Shown here piece after piece: positions 1-9,678 of a stretch of DNA of 43,623 nt. A program made the translations under genes and the position numbers. The notes under the pieces were generated by a model that worked only from the letters and a program-made list of their open reading frames with translations, did not search any database and was not told the DNA's origin. Where the stretch lies: NCBI GenBank assembly GCA_947623595.1, contig CANQHC010000017.1:1-43623 (forward strand), written 5' to 3'. This DNA comes from an uncultured Clostridia bacterium (GTDB lineage: Bacteria; Bacillota; Clostridia; TANB77; CAG-508). The first letter of the stretch is position 1; each line of letters begins with the position of its first letter.

Positions 1-159
1 TAAACCCAATATATTCATCAATGTAGATTTTCCTGATCCAGAAGGTCCAATAATAGAAACAAACTCACCTTTTTTTACATTAAAACTTACATCATCTAAT
101 GCTTTTATTTCTTCTCCTCCTAGCACGAAGGACTTACAAATATTTTTAAGTTCTATCAT
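1..159 (-). CDS. MacB/LolD-type ABC transporter ATP-binding protein (N-terminal part, cut by window edge)
   Basis: This is the first 53 codons of an ABC transporter ATPase that continues beyond base 1. The protein starts [11 protein letters not shown], and the Walker A motif GPSGSGKST is visible at about residues 41-49. The residues before it (the LDDVSF and GEFVSIIG segments) follow the pattern of the MacB/LolD class of ATPases. These work with a MacB-type permease and a membrane-fusion adaptor to export peptides, lipids or drugs. The gene begins 33 bases after the adaptor gene on the same strand, so it belongs to that operon. The substrate cannot be inferred. The Walker B and signature motifs lie outside the window. 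Confidence 0.9.
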   Translation of the reverse strand, partial: MIELKNICKSFVLGGEEIKALDDVSFNVKKGEFVSIIGPSGSGKSTLMNILGL

Positions 160-192
160 ATTTTTTTCCTTTCCTAATTTTGTTTTTACTTA

Positions 193-1201
193 TTAAGGCT
201 CTGCCTCTTTTTGTACACTTTGTTTCATTTGCCCTCTATCAGTTGGTGGCTCTCCAGTACCATTTGTCATTCCTCCATTTTGCCTAAATCCTTTTTGTTC
301 TCCTCCCATTTGTCCTCCAAAATTTCCAAACATTCCTTGATTATTATTAGAATTATTTGTACTTTCTGTTACTTCTGTTTCTATTTGTATTTTGTCATTT
401 AATGATAATCCTGATAAGATTTGAACATAATTTTCATCTGCAATTCCAGTTTCAACTATTACTTCCTCTGTCTCTCCATCTTCGTTTATTTTTGTTACAT
501 ATTGTTTTCCATCACTATTTTCTGAAATACTATCTATCGGAACACTAATTACTTCTTTTTCTTCTTTTAATATAACTGTGCATGATGTACTCATTCCGAA
601 GTTTTACTGTATCATCATTTTCAAATTCTACTGTACCTGAAAATGTAGTTCCAGAAGTTTGATAACTTCCAACTGAATCTAATTTTGTAATTTTACCTGT
701 ATATGTTTTACTCTCATCAGCAGTTAATGTTATTTCTACTTCTTGCCCAACAGCTACAGAATTTATTTCATTTTCGTTTATTGAAATTGTTGTTATCAAT
801 GTATCTAAATTTGAAACTTCTATATAATTTGATGAAGTACATTTATTTTCAGTTTCTGGAACATTTGAACTTATTACAACACAATCATAAGGTGCTGTAA
901 GATAGCTTCCATTTGTGTATTCTAATATATTTTCTCCTGCCTTTACTGTATCATCATTTTCTACACACATTGTTTTGAAATATTTGGTTGTTTCTAATTC
1001 CAACTTTTCTGTTGTCTTTGCTTCAACTGTTCCAGATGCAGTTAATGTTTTTTTGATGTCATGATTTGATACTGTTTCTTCTCTAGTAATTATTTGTGTT
1101 TTATCATCTTCTGCATTTAATCCTACTTGCCTACCAATAATAAAACTTCCTACAATTAAAATAATAATAAAAATAATAAGTAATATTCTCTTTTTCATCA
1201 T
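193..1201 (-). CDS. HlyD/MacA-like efflux periplasmic adaptor, needs +1 frameshift at CGGA
   Basis: Two overlapping reading frames together make one adaptor (membrane fusion) protein. The upstream part (1201 down to about 595) has an N-terminal membrane anchor at residues about 5-23 and then lipoyl-like and beta-barrel segments. It reaches DDTVKL and would then run out of frame as RNEYIM to a stop at 545. The frame entered by skipping one base continues as G-MSTSC and a beta-rich region, with a Gly/Asn/Gln-rich tail ending at 193. The join VKL-G-MS matches the conserved (V)K.GM motif of this family, so the shift at bases 595-598 (CGGA on the minus strand) is precise. The protein links the inner-membrane ABC transporter to the outside. 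It sits between the beta-helix gene and the ABC ATPase. It is either a pseudogene, a sequencing error, or a gene expressed by programmed +1 frameshifting (see findings). Confidence 0.85.
595..598 (-). other. Candidate quadruplet codon CGGA (+1 frameshift site) in the adaptor gene
   Basis: On the minus strand the sequence reads GTA AAA CTT CGGA ATG AGT. Triplet reading gives Val-Lys-Leu-Arg-Asn and a wrong C-terminus. Reading CGGA as one glycine gives Val-Lys-Leu-Gly-Met-Ser, the residue order expected for the adaptor family. The site is CTT followed by CGG, a codon almost absent from this window. Confidence 0.6.
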
Positions 1202-1211
1202 TTACCTCCAA

Positions 1212-2279
1212 TTAAAGTGTTGCACTAAAATCCGTTTTTTCTTCATTTTGATATAAATAATAAGTTCCACTTGCCAAATCTTCACTGCTAAATATTAATG
1301 TTTTAAAATCTTCTTTTGCCTCAAAAGTTGCAACTATTTCATCATTTTCATTTTTTATACTAATGCTAGTTCCACTTTTTATAGAACTATTCATATTAAA
1401 TGTTAATGATTTTTGTTTTGAACTTGATTCTGGCTTTTCCATCATGTCAGAGCCTATTGCAATAACTGTTCCTCCATTTATTTGGTATCCTTTATCTGTA
1501 TCTATTGCTGCATTTCCACCATTTGCTGAACCTATTGTATAGACGTTTCCACCATTAATTATTAAATCTTGATTAGAGTCAATTCCATCTCCATTTGCCT
1601 TTATAAAAATATCTCCATTGTTAATTGTAATTAAGCCTCCATCTCCTCCTGCATTTATTCCATCATCATTACTTTCAATATTTATAGTTCCTCCATTTAT
1701 TGTTATATTATTAGTTTCTGTTGCTATGCCTTCTCCTTCTGATTGTTTTCCATATACATTTAGAGTTCCATTTCCTTCAATAGTAAGACTTCCTACTGAA
1801 TAAATACAAGCATCATATTCACTTGACCCACCATCAGTTAAACTATTTGTTGTACCATCTTTTAATTTTATAGTTAACCCTCCTTTTCCTATATTTGCAA
1901 TTGTTGCAGTTATATCATTTTGTATTGTTACATTATCTAAAATCAAAGTAACATCCGATGTACTATTTATTAATACAGAATTACTAAAATCTCCTTTTAG
2001 GGTATATTCTCCTGCTTCTTCAATTGTTATGTTAGAACTATATTCATTTAAATTTATTTCTTTTTGAGTTACTATTTCTCCTGATTCCACATCACTGCTA
2101 TTAGTTTCTTTTTCTACTTGCTCTTCATTTGGATTTCCAAATTTTCTATCTTCAAAGTTTTCTGGATTAAATCCTTTGTTATTAATTGTATTTATAGTTA
2201 TAATAACAAGTGGTATTAATATAAAAATTAAAATCATAATTATAATAAGTTGTATTTTTGTTTCTTTATTCATTTTCAA
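1212..2279 (-). CDS. Membrane-anchored carbohydrate-binding-type beta-helix protein (Cthe_2159 family)
   Basis: This 355-residue protein has one N-terminal membrane segment (about residues 10-30), a charged linker and a long right-handed beta-helix-like repeat region. The repeats are rich in Gly, Asn, Asp and Ile, with units such as INGGTINIESNDDGINAGGDGG. The pattern matches the Cthe_2159 family (often annotated 'carbohydrate-binding domain-containing protein'), whose founding member binds acidic polysaccharide and calcium. A surface location facing outward is inferred from the anchor. It is the first gene of the operon with the adaptor and the ABC ATPase, and a good Shine-Dalgarno (AGGAGG) precedes the ATG. 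The operator upstream matches that of the adjacent two-component system, so the kinase probably controls it. The ligand is unknown. Confidence 0.8.
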   Translation of the reverse strand: MKMNKETKIQLIIIMILIFILIPLVIITINTINNKGFNPENFEDRKFGNPNEEQVEKETNSSDVESGEIVTQKEINLNEYSSNITIEEAGEYTLKGDFSNSVLINSTSDVTLILDNVTIQNDITATIANIGKGGLTIKLKDGTTNSLTDGGSSEYDACIYSVGSLTIEGNGTLNVYGKQSEGEGIATETNNITINGGTINIESNDDGINAGGDGGLITINNGDIFIKANGDGIDSNQDLIINGGNVYTIGSANGGNAAIDTDKGYQINGGTVIAIGSDMMEKPESSSKQKSLTFNMNSSIKSGTSISIKNENDEIVATFEAKEDFKTLIFSSEDLASGTYYLYQNEEKTDFSATL

Positions 2280-2303
2280 AACCTCCTAAATTTCTTATTT
2301 GTT

Positions 2304-2336
2304 ACTATACAATATAAACATTGAAAAAATATTGAA
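2304..2336 (-). promoter_or_regulatory. Promoter with 11-bp-period direct repeat (response-regulator operator) for the 2279-to-1 operon
   Basis: Two copies of TTCAAT (minus strand, 2331-2336 and 2320-2325) lie one helical turn (11 bp) apart. They are followed after 10 bp by a -10 element TATAGT (2304-2309). The repeat replaces the -35 element, as in OmpR-family activated promoters. The same arrangement occurs at 4297-4329. Confidence 0.6.
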
Positions 2337-2362
2337 AATGATTAAATATTTTAAAATCTTTC

Positions 2363-2399
2363 AAAAAAAATAAAAGTAATGCCTTTAAGCACTACTTTT
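2363..2399 (-). terminator. Intrinsic terminator after the histidine kinase gene
   Basis: The stem AAAAGTAGTGC / GCATTACTTTT (2389-2399 with 2372-2382) is followed on the minus strand by a T-rich run at 2363-2371. It overlaps the stop codon of the kinase gene and separates the two-component operon from the transport operon. Confidence 0.75.
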
Positions 2400-3597
2400 A
2401 AACTGGAATATTTACTTTAAAAATTGTAAAGTGATCTTTGTATGATACTTCTATTTTTCCATTGTATTTTTCTACTGTAGATTTTGCTATAGCTAATCCT
2501 AATCCATATCGTTTTTCTTGCCTATTTCTTGATTTATCTATTCTATAAAATCTTTCAAATATTTTTTTTCTTTCTTCTTCTGGAATAGGATCTCCATAAT
2601 TCTTTACTTGAATAATAATGTCATTTTTTTCTTTATTCAGTTCTACTATTACTTGTTTTTTAGATTCGGTATGTTTTATTGCATTGTCTAATAAAGTAGA
2701 TACAATGTGTTCTATATCTTCTTTATTTGTCTTTAACATTATATTTTCTTTAATATTGCTATCAATTGTTATTTCTTTCTCATAAGCCATACTTTCAAAC
2801 ATTGAAATAATAATTTCTAATTCTTTTGACAAATTAATTTGATTTAATTCTCTAATACTATCTATATTTTCAATTTTAGCTAACATTAATAACTCGTTAA
2901 TTAGTTTATTCATACTCTCAATTTCATTTTGAATATATTTTATCCATTTATTATCTTGAAGTTCATTTTCTAATACATCTGCATTTGCTTCTATAACTGC
3001 AAGTGGTGTTTTTAATTCATGTGAAGCATCTGATATAAACTGTTTTTGTTTTTCAAAAGTTTCTCCTACTGGTTTTACAATAGTCTTTGATATTTTTTTA
3101 GCACCTATGTATATTGCAATTAAAGATAAGATGCAAAGTACAACTGAAACTAATAATATTGAATTTGCATGGGTTATTGCATCTTCATTTTCCATAAATG
3201 TTATTTCAAATGTATTTTCTCCTCTTTTTCTTACATTATATATATAATTACCTTTAATACCAGAATCATCTCTTACATTTTTCTTGCTTATTTCCAAAGC
3301 ATACTCTTTTATTTTTTCATCAATATCTGTTATGCTGTTATCAATACTACCATCTTTAACTATAACATGATATACTCCTTCAATATTTCTTTGTTTTTCA
3401 ATATATTCTTGCCTTGGAGGTTTATCAGGTTCTTCTCTAATTAAACCGATTTGTGTCATTCTATTTATCATCATTACTGCTGTATTTATTGTATTATGAT
3501 AATTAAGTATTGCAAACAGAATAATTACTCCCAAAACAATAATTGATATAGATATAAAAACAAGATAGAAAATTCTTTTCCTTAATTTTTCAATCAT
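2398..3597 (-). CDS. Sensor histidine kinase
   Basis: This is a membrane sensor kinase of about 399 residues. It has a first transmembrane segment near residues 10-32, an extracytoplasmic sensor region of about 110 residues and a second transmembrane segment near 145-165. The dimerisation/phosphoacceptor domain carries SDASHELKTPL (the phosphorylated His), followed by an HATPase domain with DNAIKH (N box) and GLGLAIAK (G2 box). The start at 3597 (MIEKLRK) is chosen because GGAGG lies six bases upstream; a start eight codons earlier has no such site. The gene overlaps the end of the response regulator by 8 bp, so translation is probably coupled. The pair probably regulates itself and the neighbouring surface/export operon through the shared TTCAAT repeats. 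The signal is unknown. Confidence 0.95.
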   Translation of the reverse strand: MIEKLRKRIFYLVFISISIIVLGVIILFAILNYHNTINTAVMMINRMTQIGLIREEPDKPPRQEYIEKQRNIEGVYHVIVKDGSIDNSITDIDEKIKEYALEISKKNVRDDSGIKGNYIYNVRKRGENTFEITFMENEDAITHANSILLVSVVLCILSLIAIYIGAKKISKTIVKPVGETFEKQKQFISDASHELKTPLAVIEANADVLENELQDNKWIKYIQNEIESMNKLINELLMLAKIENIDSIRELNQINLSKELEIIISMFESMAYEKEITIDSNIKENIMLKTNKEDIEHIVSTLLDNAIKHTESKKQVIVELNKEKNDIIIQVKNYGDPIPEEERKKIFERFYRIDKSRNRQEKRYGLGLAIAKSTVEKYNGKIEVSYKDHFTIFKVNIPV

Positions 3598-4270
3598 TTT
3601 GTACCTCCAAAATATATCCAATTCCTCTTACTGTTTTTATTTCAACTTTTGATTTTAGTAATTTTAATTTTTTTCTTAAAAATGATATATATACTTCTAC
3701 ATTATTATATTCTGCATCACTATTATATCCCCAAATCTTATCTGCTAATATTTCTCTACTTACTGCTTGATTTTTATTAATCATAAGTATTTCAAGTAGT
3801 TCTAATTCCTTACCATTAATTGTTATCTCATTATTTTGACAAGAGATTTTTCCGTTTCTTAAATTTAAGGATAAATCTTCATATTGTATAATGCTTAAAT
3901 CTTTTACATCTGTCTTTCGTTTTAAAACAACTTTAATTCTAGCTACTAATTCTTTTATATGAAAAGGTTTTGTAATATAGTCATCTGCTCCATTTTCTAG
4001 TCCATTTAATTTATCATAAATTTCTGATTTTGCAGTTAATATAATAACAGGTGTTTCTATTTTTGCTTTTTGTAAGCTATCTAGTATTTTGAAGCCATCT
4101 TTATTTGGTAACATTATATCTAACAAAATTAAATCATAGATACCTGTTAATGCCTCATTTTCTCCTTCTTCTCCATCTGTAATAATATTAGTCATAAAAT
4201 TTTCTTTTTTTAATGTTTCTGATATTGCATCTGCTAGGCTATATTCATCTTCTATAATTAGTATTTTCAT
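3590..4270 (-). CDS. OmpR/PhoB-family response regulator
   Basis: This 226-residue two-domain regulator has an N-terminal receiver domain with the acidic pair IIEDE, the phosphoacceptor Asp in LILLDIMLP (about residue 51) and the conserved Lys in ITKPF (about 101). A C-terminal winged-helix DNA-binding domain ends with the TVRGIGYIL motif typical of OmpR/PhoB proteins. A strong Shine-Dalgarno (AAGGAGGGG) precedes the ATG. It is the first gene of a two-gene operon with the kinase. The promoter carries a TTCAAT direct repeat with an 11-bp period that recurs before the 2279 gene. The likely targets are therefore its own operon and the beta-helix/adaptor/ABC operon. Confidence 0.96.
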   Translation of the reverse strand: MKILIIEDEYSLADAISETLKKENFMTNIITDGEEGENEALTGIYDLILLDIMLPNKDGFKILDSLQKAKIETPVIILTAKSEIYDKLNGLENGADDYITKPFHIKELVARIKVVLKRKTDVKDLSIIQYEDLSLNLRNGKISCQNNEITINGKELELLEILMINKNQAVSREILADKIWGYNSDAEYNNVEVYISFLRKKLKLLKSKVEIKTVRGIGYILEVQND

Positions 4271-4296
4271 AAAGTTTGCCCCTCCTTTTCTTTGAC

Positions 4297-4329
4297 ATTA
4301 TATTACTCAAACATTGAAAATTTATTGAA
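4297..4329 (-). promoter_or_regulatory. Autoregulatory promoter of the two-component operon (TTCAAT direct repeat)
   Basis: TTCAAT at 4324-4329 and 4313-4318 (minus strand, 11-bp period) is followed after exactly 10 bp by TATAAT at 4297-4302. Spacing and repeat are identical to the promoter at 2304-2336, which supports a common response-regulator binding site. Confidence 0.65.
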
Positions 4330-4427
4330 AATTTTACAATATTTCTTTTTAATTTATTTATATTATAATCACTTTATTAGGAAAAACTATGTGCCTTTTT
4401 AGGAATTTTTGTGGAATTTTTATTTTG

Positions 4428-5051
4428 CTATATTTGTTCTATGTTTATTATTTCTTTATCTCTAAAAGTTAATTTTAACAAACAAGGTGATGTTATAGAT
4501 AATTCTTTTCCTTCGTATTCAAGATTTAGTTTTTCATTTACTTTACAATAACTTAATAAATAAAATTTAATTGCACCACCATGACTTATTACTGCTATTC
4601 TTTTACCTTTATACTTTTCAAGTATTTCACTTATAAACTCATTCATTCTTTTATTTGTATCATTGGCACTTTCTCCATCTCTAGTTTTAAAATCTGGAAA
4701 TGCTAATTGTTCGCGAGATGGATCTCTACTAGATTTATCACTCATAAATTTTCCTAAATCTTCTCTATTACCAAGTTTTCTTTCACATAGTCTTTTATCC
4801 AAGTTATACTGTAGATTATTTTCATTAGCAACATATTTAGCTGTCTGCTTTGCCCTAGTATAACTGCTACACCATATTACATCAATGTTTTTTAGTTCAC
4901 TATTTTCACTTAATTTTTTTGAATCTTGCTCACCTTCTATAGATAGTATTTCTTTTTCATTAATTTCTTGCATTGTTTCGTTTGTATTTCTAATTCCTTC
5001 CTCATCAATTGTTTCAGCATGTCCAATTAAATAAATTATAGTATCTTCCAT
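4428..5051 (-). CDS. Histidine phosphatase (phosphoglycerate mutase-like) family protein with altered catalytic Arg
   Basis: This protein of about 207 residues has the histidine phosphatase fold. Visible family motifs are the nucleophilic His in LIGHAET (H11), SSYTRAKQTA with the second Arg, the ERKLG acid motif and a second His in VISHGGAI. The first motif is normally (L)RHG/A. Here the Arg just before the nucleophile is Gly (codon GGA instead of AGA), so activity may be reduced or lost. The start at 5051 (MEDTIIY) has AGGAG eight bases upstream and fits family starts better than the ATG at 5081. The substrate is unknown; such proteins act on sugar phosphates, nucleotides or phosphoproteins. 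It stands alone between two intergenic gaps. Confidence 0.85.
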   Translation of the reverse strand: MEDTIIYLIGHAETIDEEGIRNTNETMQEINEKEILSIEGEQDSKKLSENSELKNIDVIWCSSYTRAKQTAKYVANENNLQYNLDKRLCERKLGNREDLGKFMSDKSSRDPSREQLAFPDFKTRDGESANDTNKRMNEFISEILEKYKGKRIAVISHGGAIKFYLLSYCKVNEKLNLEYEGKELSITSPCLLKLTFRDKEIINIEQI

Positions 5052-5275
5052 TTTACATTCTCCTATTTTTTTATTTCTCATTTCTCTGACACTTTATCAG
5101 TATCATAATATACCACTTTTGACACGGTATCAATGTTTTTTTTATTTTTATTCTTTTTCCCCAAGAAATATAAAAGGAGCCACTTTTTAGTAACTCTTTA
5201 AAAATAGAATTTGTAATTGTTTTGCTATAATTAGCATGACTTTTCTTTATCAATAACATTTAATCTTTATATTTT

Positions 5276-5833
5276 TTAATTTATGCTTAATACTAAAGTT
5301 GCATTGCTAATTCCTAAAATATTTTTTAGTTCACTTTCTGTTTTGTTTGTTATTTCTCCTAGTTTTGTATAACTCCATGAATTTGAACCATAAAATATGG
5401 AAATTTGATTTCCTTGATATAACATTACATCTCCTACTTTTGTTTTTATTTGAGTGTCATTTTTAGGTAAGCTAAATCCTAAATCTCCAGTTTGTTCAAA
5501 GCTTCCATATTCACTTGTATTTACTGTTATATCACCTTGCTTTAATTTTTCTACTAAAGCTCTTGTTGCTTCATTTTGTTCTAATTTCATGTTTAATATT
5601 TCATTACCTACTTTTATTTTTATTTCTTTCACTTCGTTATCTTGCTCCGCTCCTTCTATATTTTCATTATTATTCTCTATAGCTAAATTTTCTTCTGTTT
5701 TTGTATTTTTATTTTCTTTGTTTGCCTCTGCCAGATTTTGTGGTTTGTCTAAATTTTTTATAGTAATGTAGCCTCCTATTGCAAATACTATTAATATAAT
5801 AATTATTATTGCCACAATTTTCTTCTTATCCAT
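5276..5833 (-). CDS. Membrane-anchored cyclophilin-like fold protein
   Basis: This 185-residue protein has an N-terminal membrane segment (about 5-26), an acidic Asn/Glu-rich linker to about residue 68, then one compact domain. The domain contains LKQGDITVNTSEYGSFE, GDVMLYQGNQISIFYG and NSWSYTKLGEI. These segments match the cyclophilin-like domain found as small secreted or cytosolic proteins in many gut Firmicutes. Its structure resembles cyclophilin, but prolyl isomerase activity is not established for the family. The anchor places the domain outside the cell. The ATG is preceded by AAGGAG. There is no clear operon partner, and the function is unknown. Confidence 0.8.
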   Translation of the reverse strand: MDKKKIVAIIIIILIVFAIGGYITIKNLDKPQNLAEANKENKNTKTEENLAIENNNENIEGAEQDNEVKEIKIKVGNEILNMKLEQNEATRALVEKLKQGDITVNTSEYGSFEQTGDLGFSLPKNDTQIKTKVGDVMLYQGNQISIFYGSNSWSYTKLGEITNKTESELKNILGISNATLVLSIN

Positions 5834-5921
5834 TTTTATTGGCTCCTTTATATATCTCTTTCCTCCATTATTTTAAATTATTTTTGAAAAATTCTTCAAT
5901 CCTATCAAAAGGTATTTGTCT

Positions 5922-6857
5922 CTACCTAAAAAAACTAATTTGATTATTTATATTAAGCCAACTTTTTTGATTAGCCTCTGTTATTTTGTCTTCAGGTTCT
6001 AACTCTCCTATTAAAAATGGAGATTTCGGATTATGCTTTTTTATATTTTTTCTTACTAAACCTGAATTTGCATTTGCATAACAATATTTGCACAAATGCA
6101 TACAAGTATTATACATACCTATATCGTTTCCTAATAAACAATTACAGCCTTCCCTTTTACTATGACTTTTGGGTGAATTTAATTTATTTTCTATTGCTTT
6201 TTCAATTATTTCTTTACTCATGCAACCAGTTATATCTAAACCATAATTTTTTAAAAAACTTTTTTCACAGCAAGAATGTATTGTAATATTATTTTGTTTT
6301 CCTATTTTGGAAAATGCTTTTGCAATTTCTATTTGCTCTTCATCAGTAGAAGGTCTTAAGTCAGGAGCATTTTTCTTTACTTTTTCATACATATCTAAAA
6401 AACTAATAGTACAGTCTTCTGTATAGCCTTTAAGTTCACTCATTAATTTTTCAAAACATTTAATGTGCACATTTACATCAAATTTTTCATTTATAAATAT
6501 TGGATCATAACGAATTGCTACTGCATTTCTTCCAAGATGTTCTGATAACCTTTTAAAATCACTAATTACTTGCTTTTTGTCTGGTACGTTAGGCTCTATA
6601 TCTTTTCCATAAGGTGTAATCGTTACAAACCAAAATTGTTTATATTTGTCTAATTCTGATAAATGCGAAATTACTGGATGTGGATTTTTAGTGCAAAATG
6701 CTAAACAATCAACTACGTTTGGATTTAAACTATATTTAGTTACTTGATGTTTATAATATGGATTTCTAACATACACATAACCTTCCTTTATTCTATTTAA
6801 TAACCAATTAGAATAAAAAGCTGGTATATCAGTCCTCATTCCTGTATTTATTATCAT
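5922..6857 (-). CDS. DUF1848 family protein
   Basis: This protein of about 311 residues matches the DUF1848 pattern. It has an N-terminal segment with INTGMRTDIPAFYSNWL, a WFVTITPYGKDIEP segment, RYDPIF, and a C-terminal cysteine-rich module. The module includes CCEKS, GCNCLLGNDIGMY and CMHLCKYCYAN, which resembles a metal or Fe-S binding site. The biochemical function of the family is not known to me; a radical-SAM-like or Fe-S role has been suggested by its cysteines only. The start at 6857 is chosen for AAGGAG six bases upstream; an in-frame ATG at 6899 has weaker support. It follows mnmA on the same strand with about 60 bp between. Confidence 0.85.
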   Translation of the reverse strand: MIINTGMRTDIPAFYSNWLLNRIKEGYVYVRNPYYKHQVTKYSLNPNVVDCLAFCTKNPHPVISHLSELDKYKQFWFVTITPYGKDIEPNVPDKKQVISDFKRLSEHLGRNAVAIRYDPIFINEKFDVNVHIKCFEKLMSELKGYTEDCTISFLDMYEKVKKNAPDLRPSTDEEQIEIAKAFSKIGKQNNITIHSCCEKSFLKNYGLDITGCMSKEIIEKAIENKLNSPKSHSKREGCNCLLGNDIGMYNTCMHLCKYCYANANSGLVRKNIKKHNPKSPFLIGELEPEDKITEANQKSWLNINNQISFFR

Positions 6858-6918
6858 TTTTTCTCCTTTTTTATGAAAAAGACTGCTATCAATAGCCACC
6901 TAGATTGACAGAATTTAT

Positions 6919-7977
<1,059 letters not shown>

Positions 7978-8418
7978 TTATATATCACAACTTTCACAAT
8001 GATGTTCTTTTAAATTACACTTTTGTTTTATTTCTTCTTCTGTTAACTTACCCTCTTTTCTGTAATAATCTGCAATAGCTTCATGTATTGCCTCTTCTGC
8101 TAAAACTGAACAATGTAGTTTTACTGGTGGAAGTCCTCCTAATGAATTTACTACATCTGTATTTTTTAGTTTTAGAGCTTCTTCTATTGTCTTTCCTTTT
8201 ATCATTTCTGTTGAAATACTACTTGTTGCAATTGCAGCTCCACATCCAAAAGTTTTAAATTTCACATCTACTATAATATTGTTTTCTACCTTAATAAACA
8301 TTTTCATAATATCTCCACAAACTGGATTTCCAACTTCTCCAACTCCTGAAGCATTTTCTATTTTTCCAACATTTCTTGGGTTTGTATAATGTTCTATCAC
8401 TTTTTCTGAATATTCCAT
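7978..8418 (-). CDS. iscU: Fe-S cluster scaffold protein IscU/NifU-like
   Basis: This 146-residue scaffold, on which Fe-S clusters are built from IscS-derived sulfur, has its three ligand cysteines in NPVCGD (C34), TFGCGAA (C59) and LHCSVLAEEA (C103). A C-terminal extension with CNLKEHHCESCDI adds cysteines, as in many clostridial homologues. The ATG overlaps the iscS stop codon (TAATG), so the two are translationally coupled. The mnmA ATG follows directly. The cluster Rrf2-iscS-iscU-mnmA is the common clostridial arrangement. Confidence 0.95.
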   Translation of the reverse strand: MEYSEKVIEHYTNPRNVGKIENASGVGEVGNPVCGDIMKMFIKVENNIIVDVKFKTFGCGAAIATSSISTEMIKGKTIEEALKLKNTDVVNSLGGLPPVKLHCSVLAEEAIHEAIADYYRKEGKLTEEEIKQKCNLKEHHCESCDI

Positions 8419-9599
8419 TATTTATCTTCCTCCTCAATAAATTTCTCATACAATGGAGACATCTCTCTTAATCTATTTACTATTTCTACTAAATTTTCTA
8501 CAACATAATCAATTTCTTCTTTTGTATTGTATTTTCCTATTGAAATTCTTAAAGAACCATGTGCTATCTCATGTGGCAAACCTATTGCAAGTAATACATG
8601 TGATGGATCAAGTGAACCAGAAGTACAAGCACTACCACTAGATGCACATATTCCTTTTAAGTCTAAATTTAATAATAAACTTTCTCCCTCAATAAATCTA
8701 AAAGAAATATTAACATTTCCAGGTAATCTTTTATCTAAGTCGCCATTTATCTTGATATATGGAATTTTTTCTTTTACTTGATTTATATAGTAATCTCTTA
8801 ATTCCTTGATTTTATTATTATGTTCTTCTAAATTTTGATACGCTAATTCAATTGCTTTTGCAAGACCTACTATTCCTGCTACATTTTCAGTTCCAGCCCT
8901 TTTATTTCTTTCTTGATGTCCTCCATTTATAAATTTATTAAACTGTACACCCTTTTTTACATACAATACTCCAATTCCTTTTGGTCCATAAAACTTATGT
9001 GCTGATAATGAAAGACTATCAATATTTAATTGTTTTACATCTATTTTTATATTTCCAACTGCCTGTACAGCATCTGTATGGAAAATAATATTATTTTCTT
9101 TTGCAATTTTTCCAATTTCTTCTATTGGTTGTATTGTACCAATTTCATTATTTGCAAACATAATAGTAATTAGTGTTGTAGTTGGCTTTATAGCTTTTTT
9201 CAATTCCTCTAGGTCAATTATTCCGTTTTCTTTTACACTAATATATGTTACTTCAAATCCTTCTTTTTCTAGTTGCTTACATGTTTCTAGCACTGCAGGG
9301 TGTTCAATTTTAGATGTAATTATATGATTTCCCTTTTTTATATAACTATATGCAATTCCTCTAATTGCAGTATTATCACTTTCGCTTCCACCAGAAGTAA
9401 AGTAAATTTCATTTGTATCACAATTTAAAATCTGTGCTACTTTTTCCCTCGATTCTTCAACAGCTCTCCTATTTTCTCTTCCAATTTTGTATATAGATGA
9501 AGGGTTTCCATAATTTTCTAATAAGTATGGCATCATAGCTTTTACAACTTCCTCATCTGTTTTAGTTGTGGCATTATTATCTAAATATATAGTTTTCAT
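8418..9599 (-). CDS. iscS: Cysteine desulfurase IscS/NifS
   Basis: This 393-residue PLP enzyme converts cysteine to alanine and passes sulfur to IscU and MnmA. Visible are the N-terminal YLDNNATT, the PLP lysine in SLSAHKFYGPKGIG, and the active-site loop with the persulfide cysteine in SSGSACTSGS. The length is normal for the family. A Shine-Dalgarno (GGAAAGG) precedes ATG 9599. It has its own sigma-A promoter with a palindromic candidate operator (9613-9661) downstream of the Rrf2 regulator gene, so the regulator probably controls it. Confidence 0.97.
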   Translation of the reverse strand: MKTIYLDNNATTKTDEEVVKAMMPYLLENYGNPSSIYKIGRENRRAVEESREKVAQILNCDTNEIYFTSGGSESDNTAIRGIAYSYIKKGNHIITSKIEHPAVLETCKQLEKEGFEVTYISVKENGIIDLEELKKAIKPTTTLITIMFANNEIGTIQPIEEIGKIAKENNIIFHTDAVQAVGNIKIDVKQLNIDSLSLSAHKFYGPKGIGVLYVKKGVQFNKFINGGHQERNKRAGTENVAGIVGLAKAIELAYQNLEEHNNKIKELRDYYINQVKEKIPYIKINGDLDKRLPGNVNISFRFIEGESLLLNLDLKGICASSGSACTSGSLDPSHVLLAIGLPHEIAHGSLRISIGKYNTKEEIDYVVENLVEIVNRLREMSPLYEKFIEEEDK

Positions 9600-9612
9600 T
9601 TTTATTTTTCCT

Positions 9613-9661
9613 TTCCTATAAATATAGTAGGAATTATAGCATCTATTCTCTAGTTAGTCAA
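9613..9661 (-). promoter_or_regulatory. iscS promoter with palindromic Rrf2 operator candidate
   Basis: The -35 element TTGACT (9656-9661), a 17-bp spacer and the -10 element TATAAT (9633-9638) are read on the minus strand. The interrupted palindrome TTCCTA-N9-TAGGAA (9613-9633) touches the -10 element and covers the start region. A second TTCCTA half-site abuts the -35, and the same ATTCCTAT sequence lies in the Rrf2 gene promoter. Confidence 0.7.
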
Positions 9662-9678
9662 TAGGAATTTAAAAATAA

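Noticed and set aside
5071..5259. 62-codon minus-strand frame between the phosphatase and cyclophilin-like genes
   Set aside because: No Shine-Dalgarno, no recognisable motif, and it overlaps the phosphatase leader. It is probably chance.
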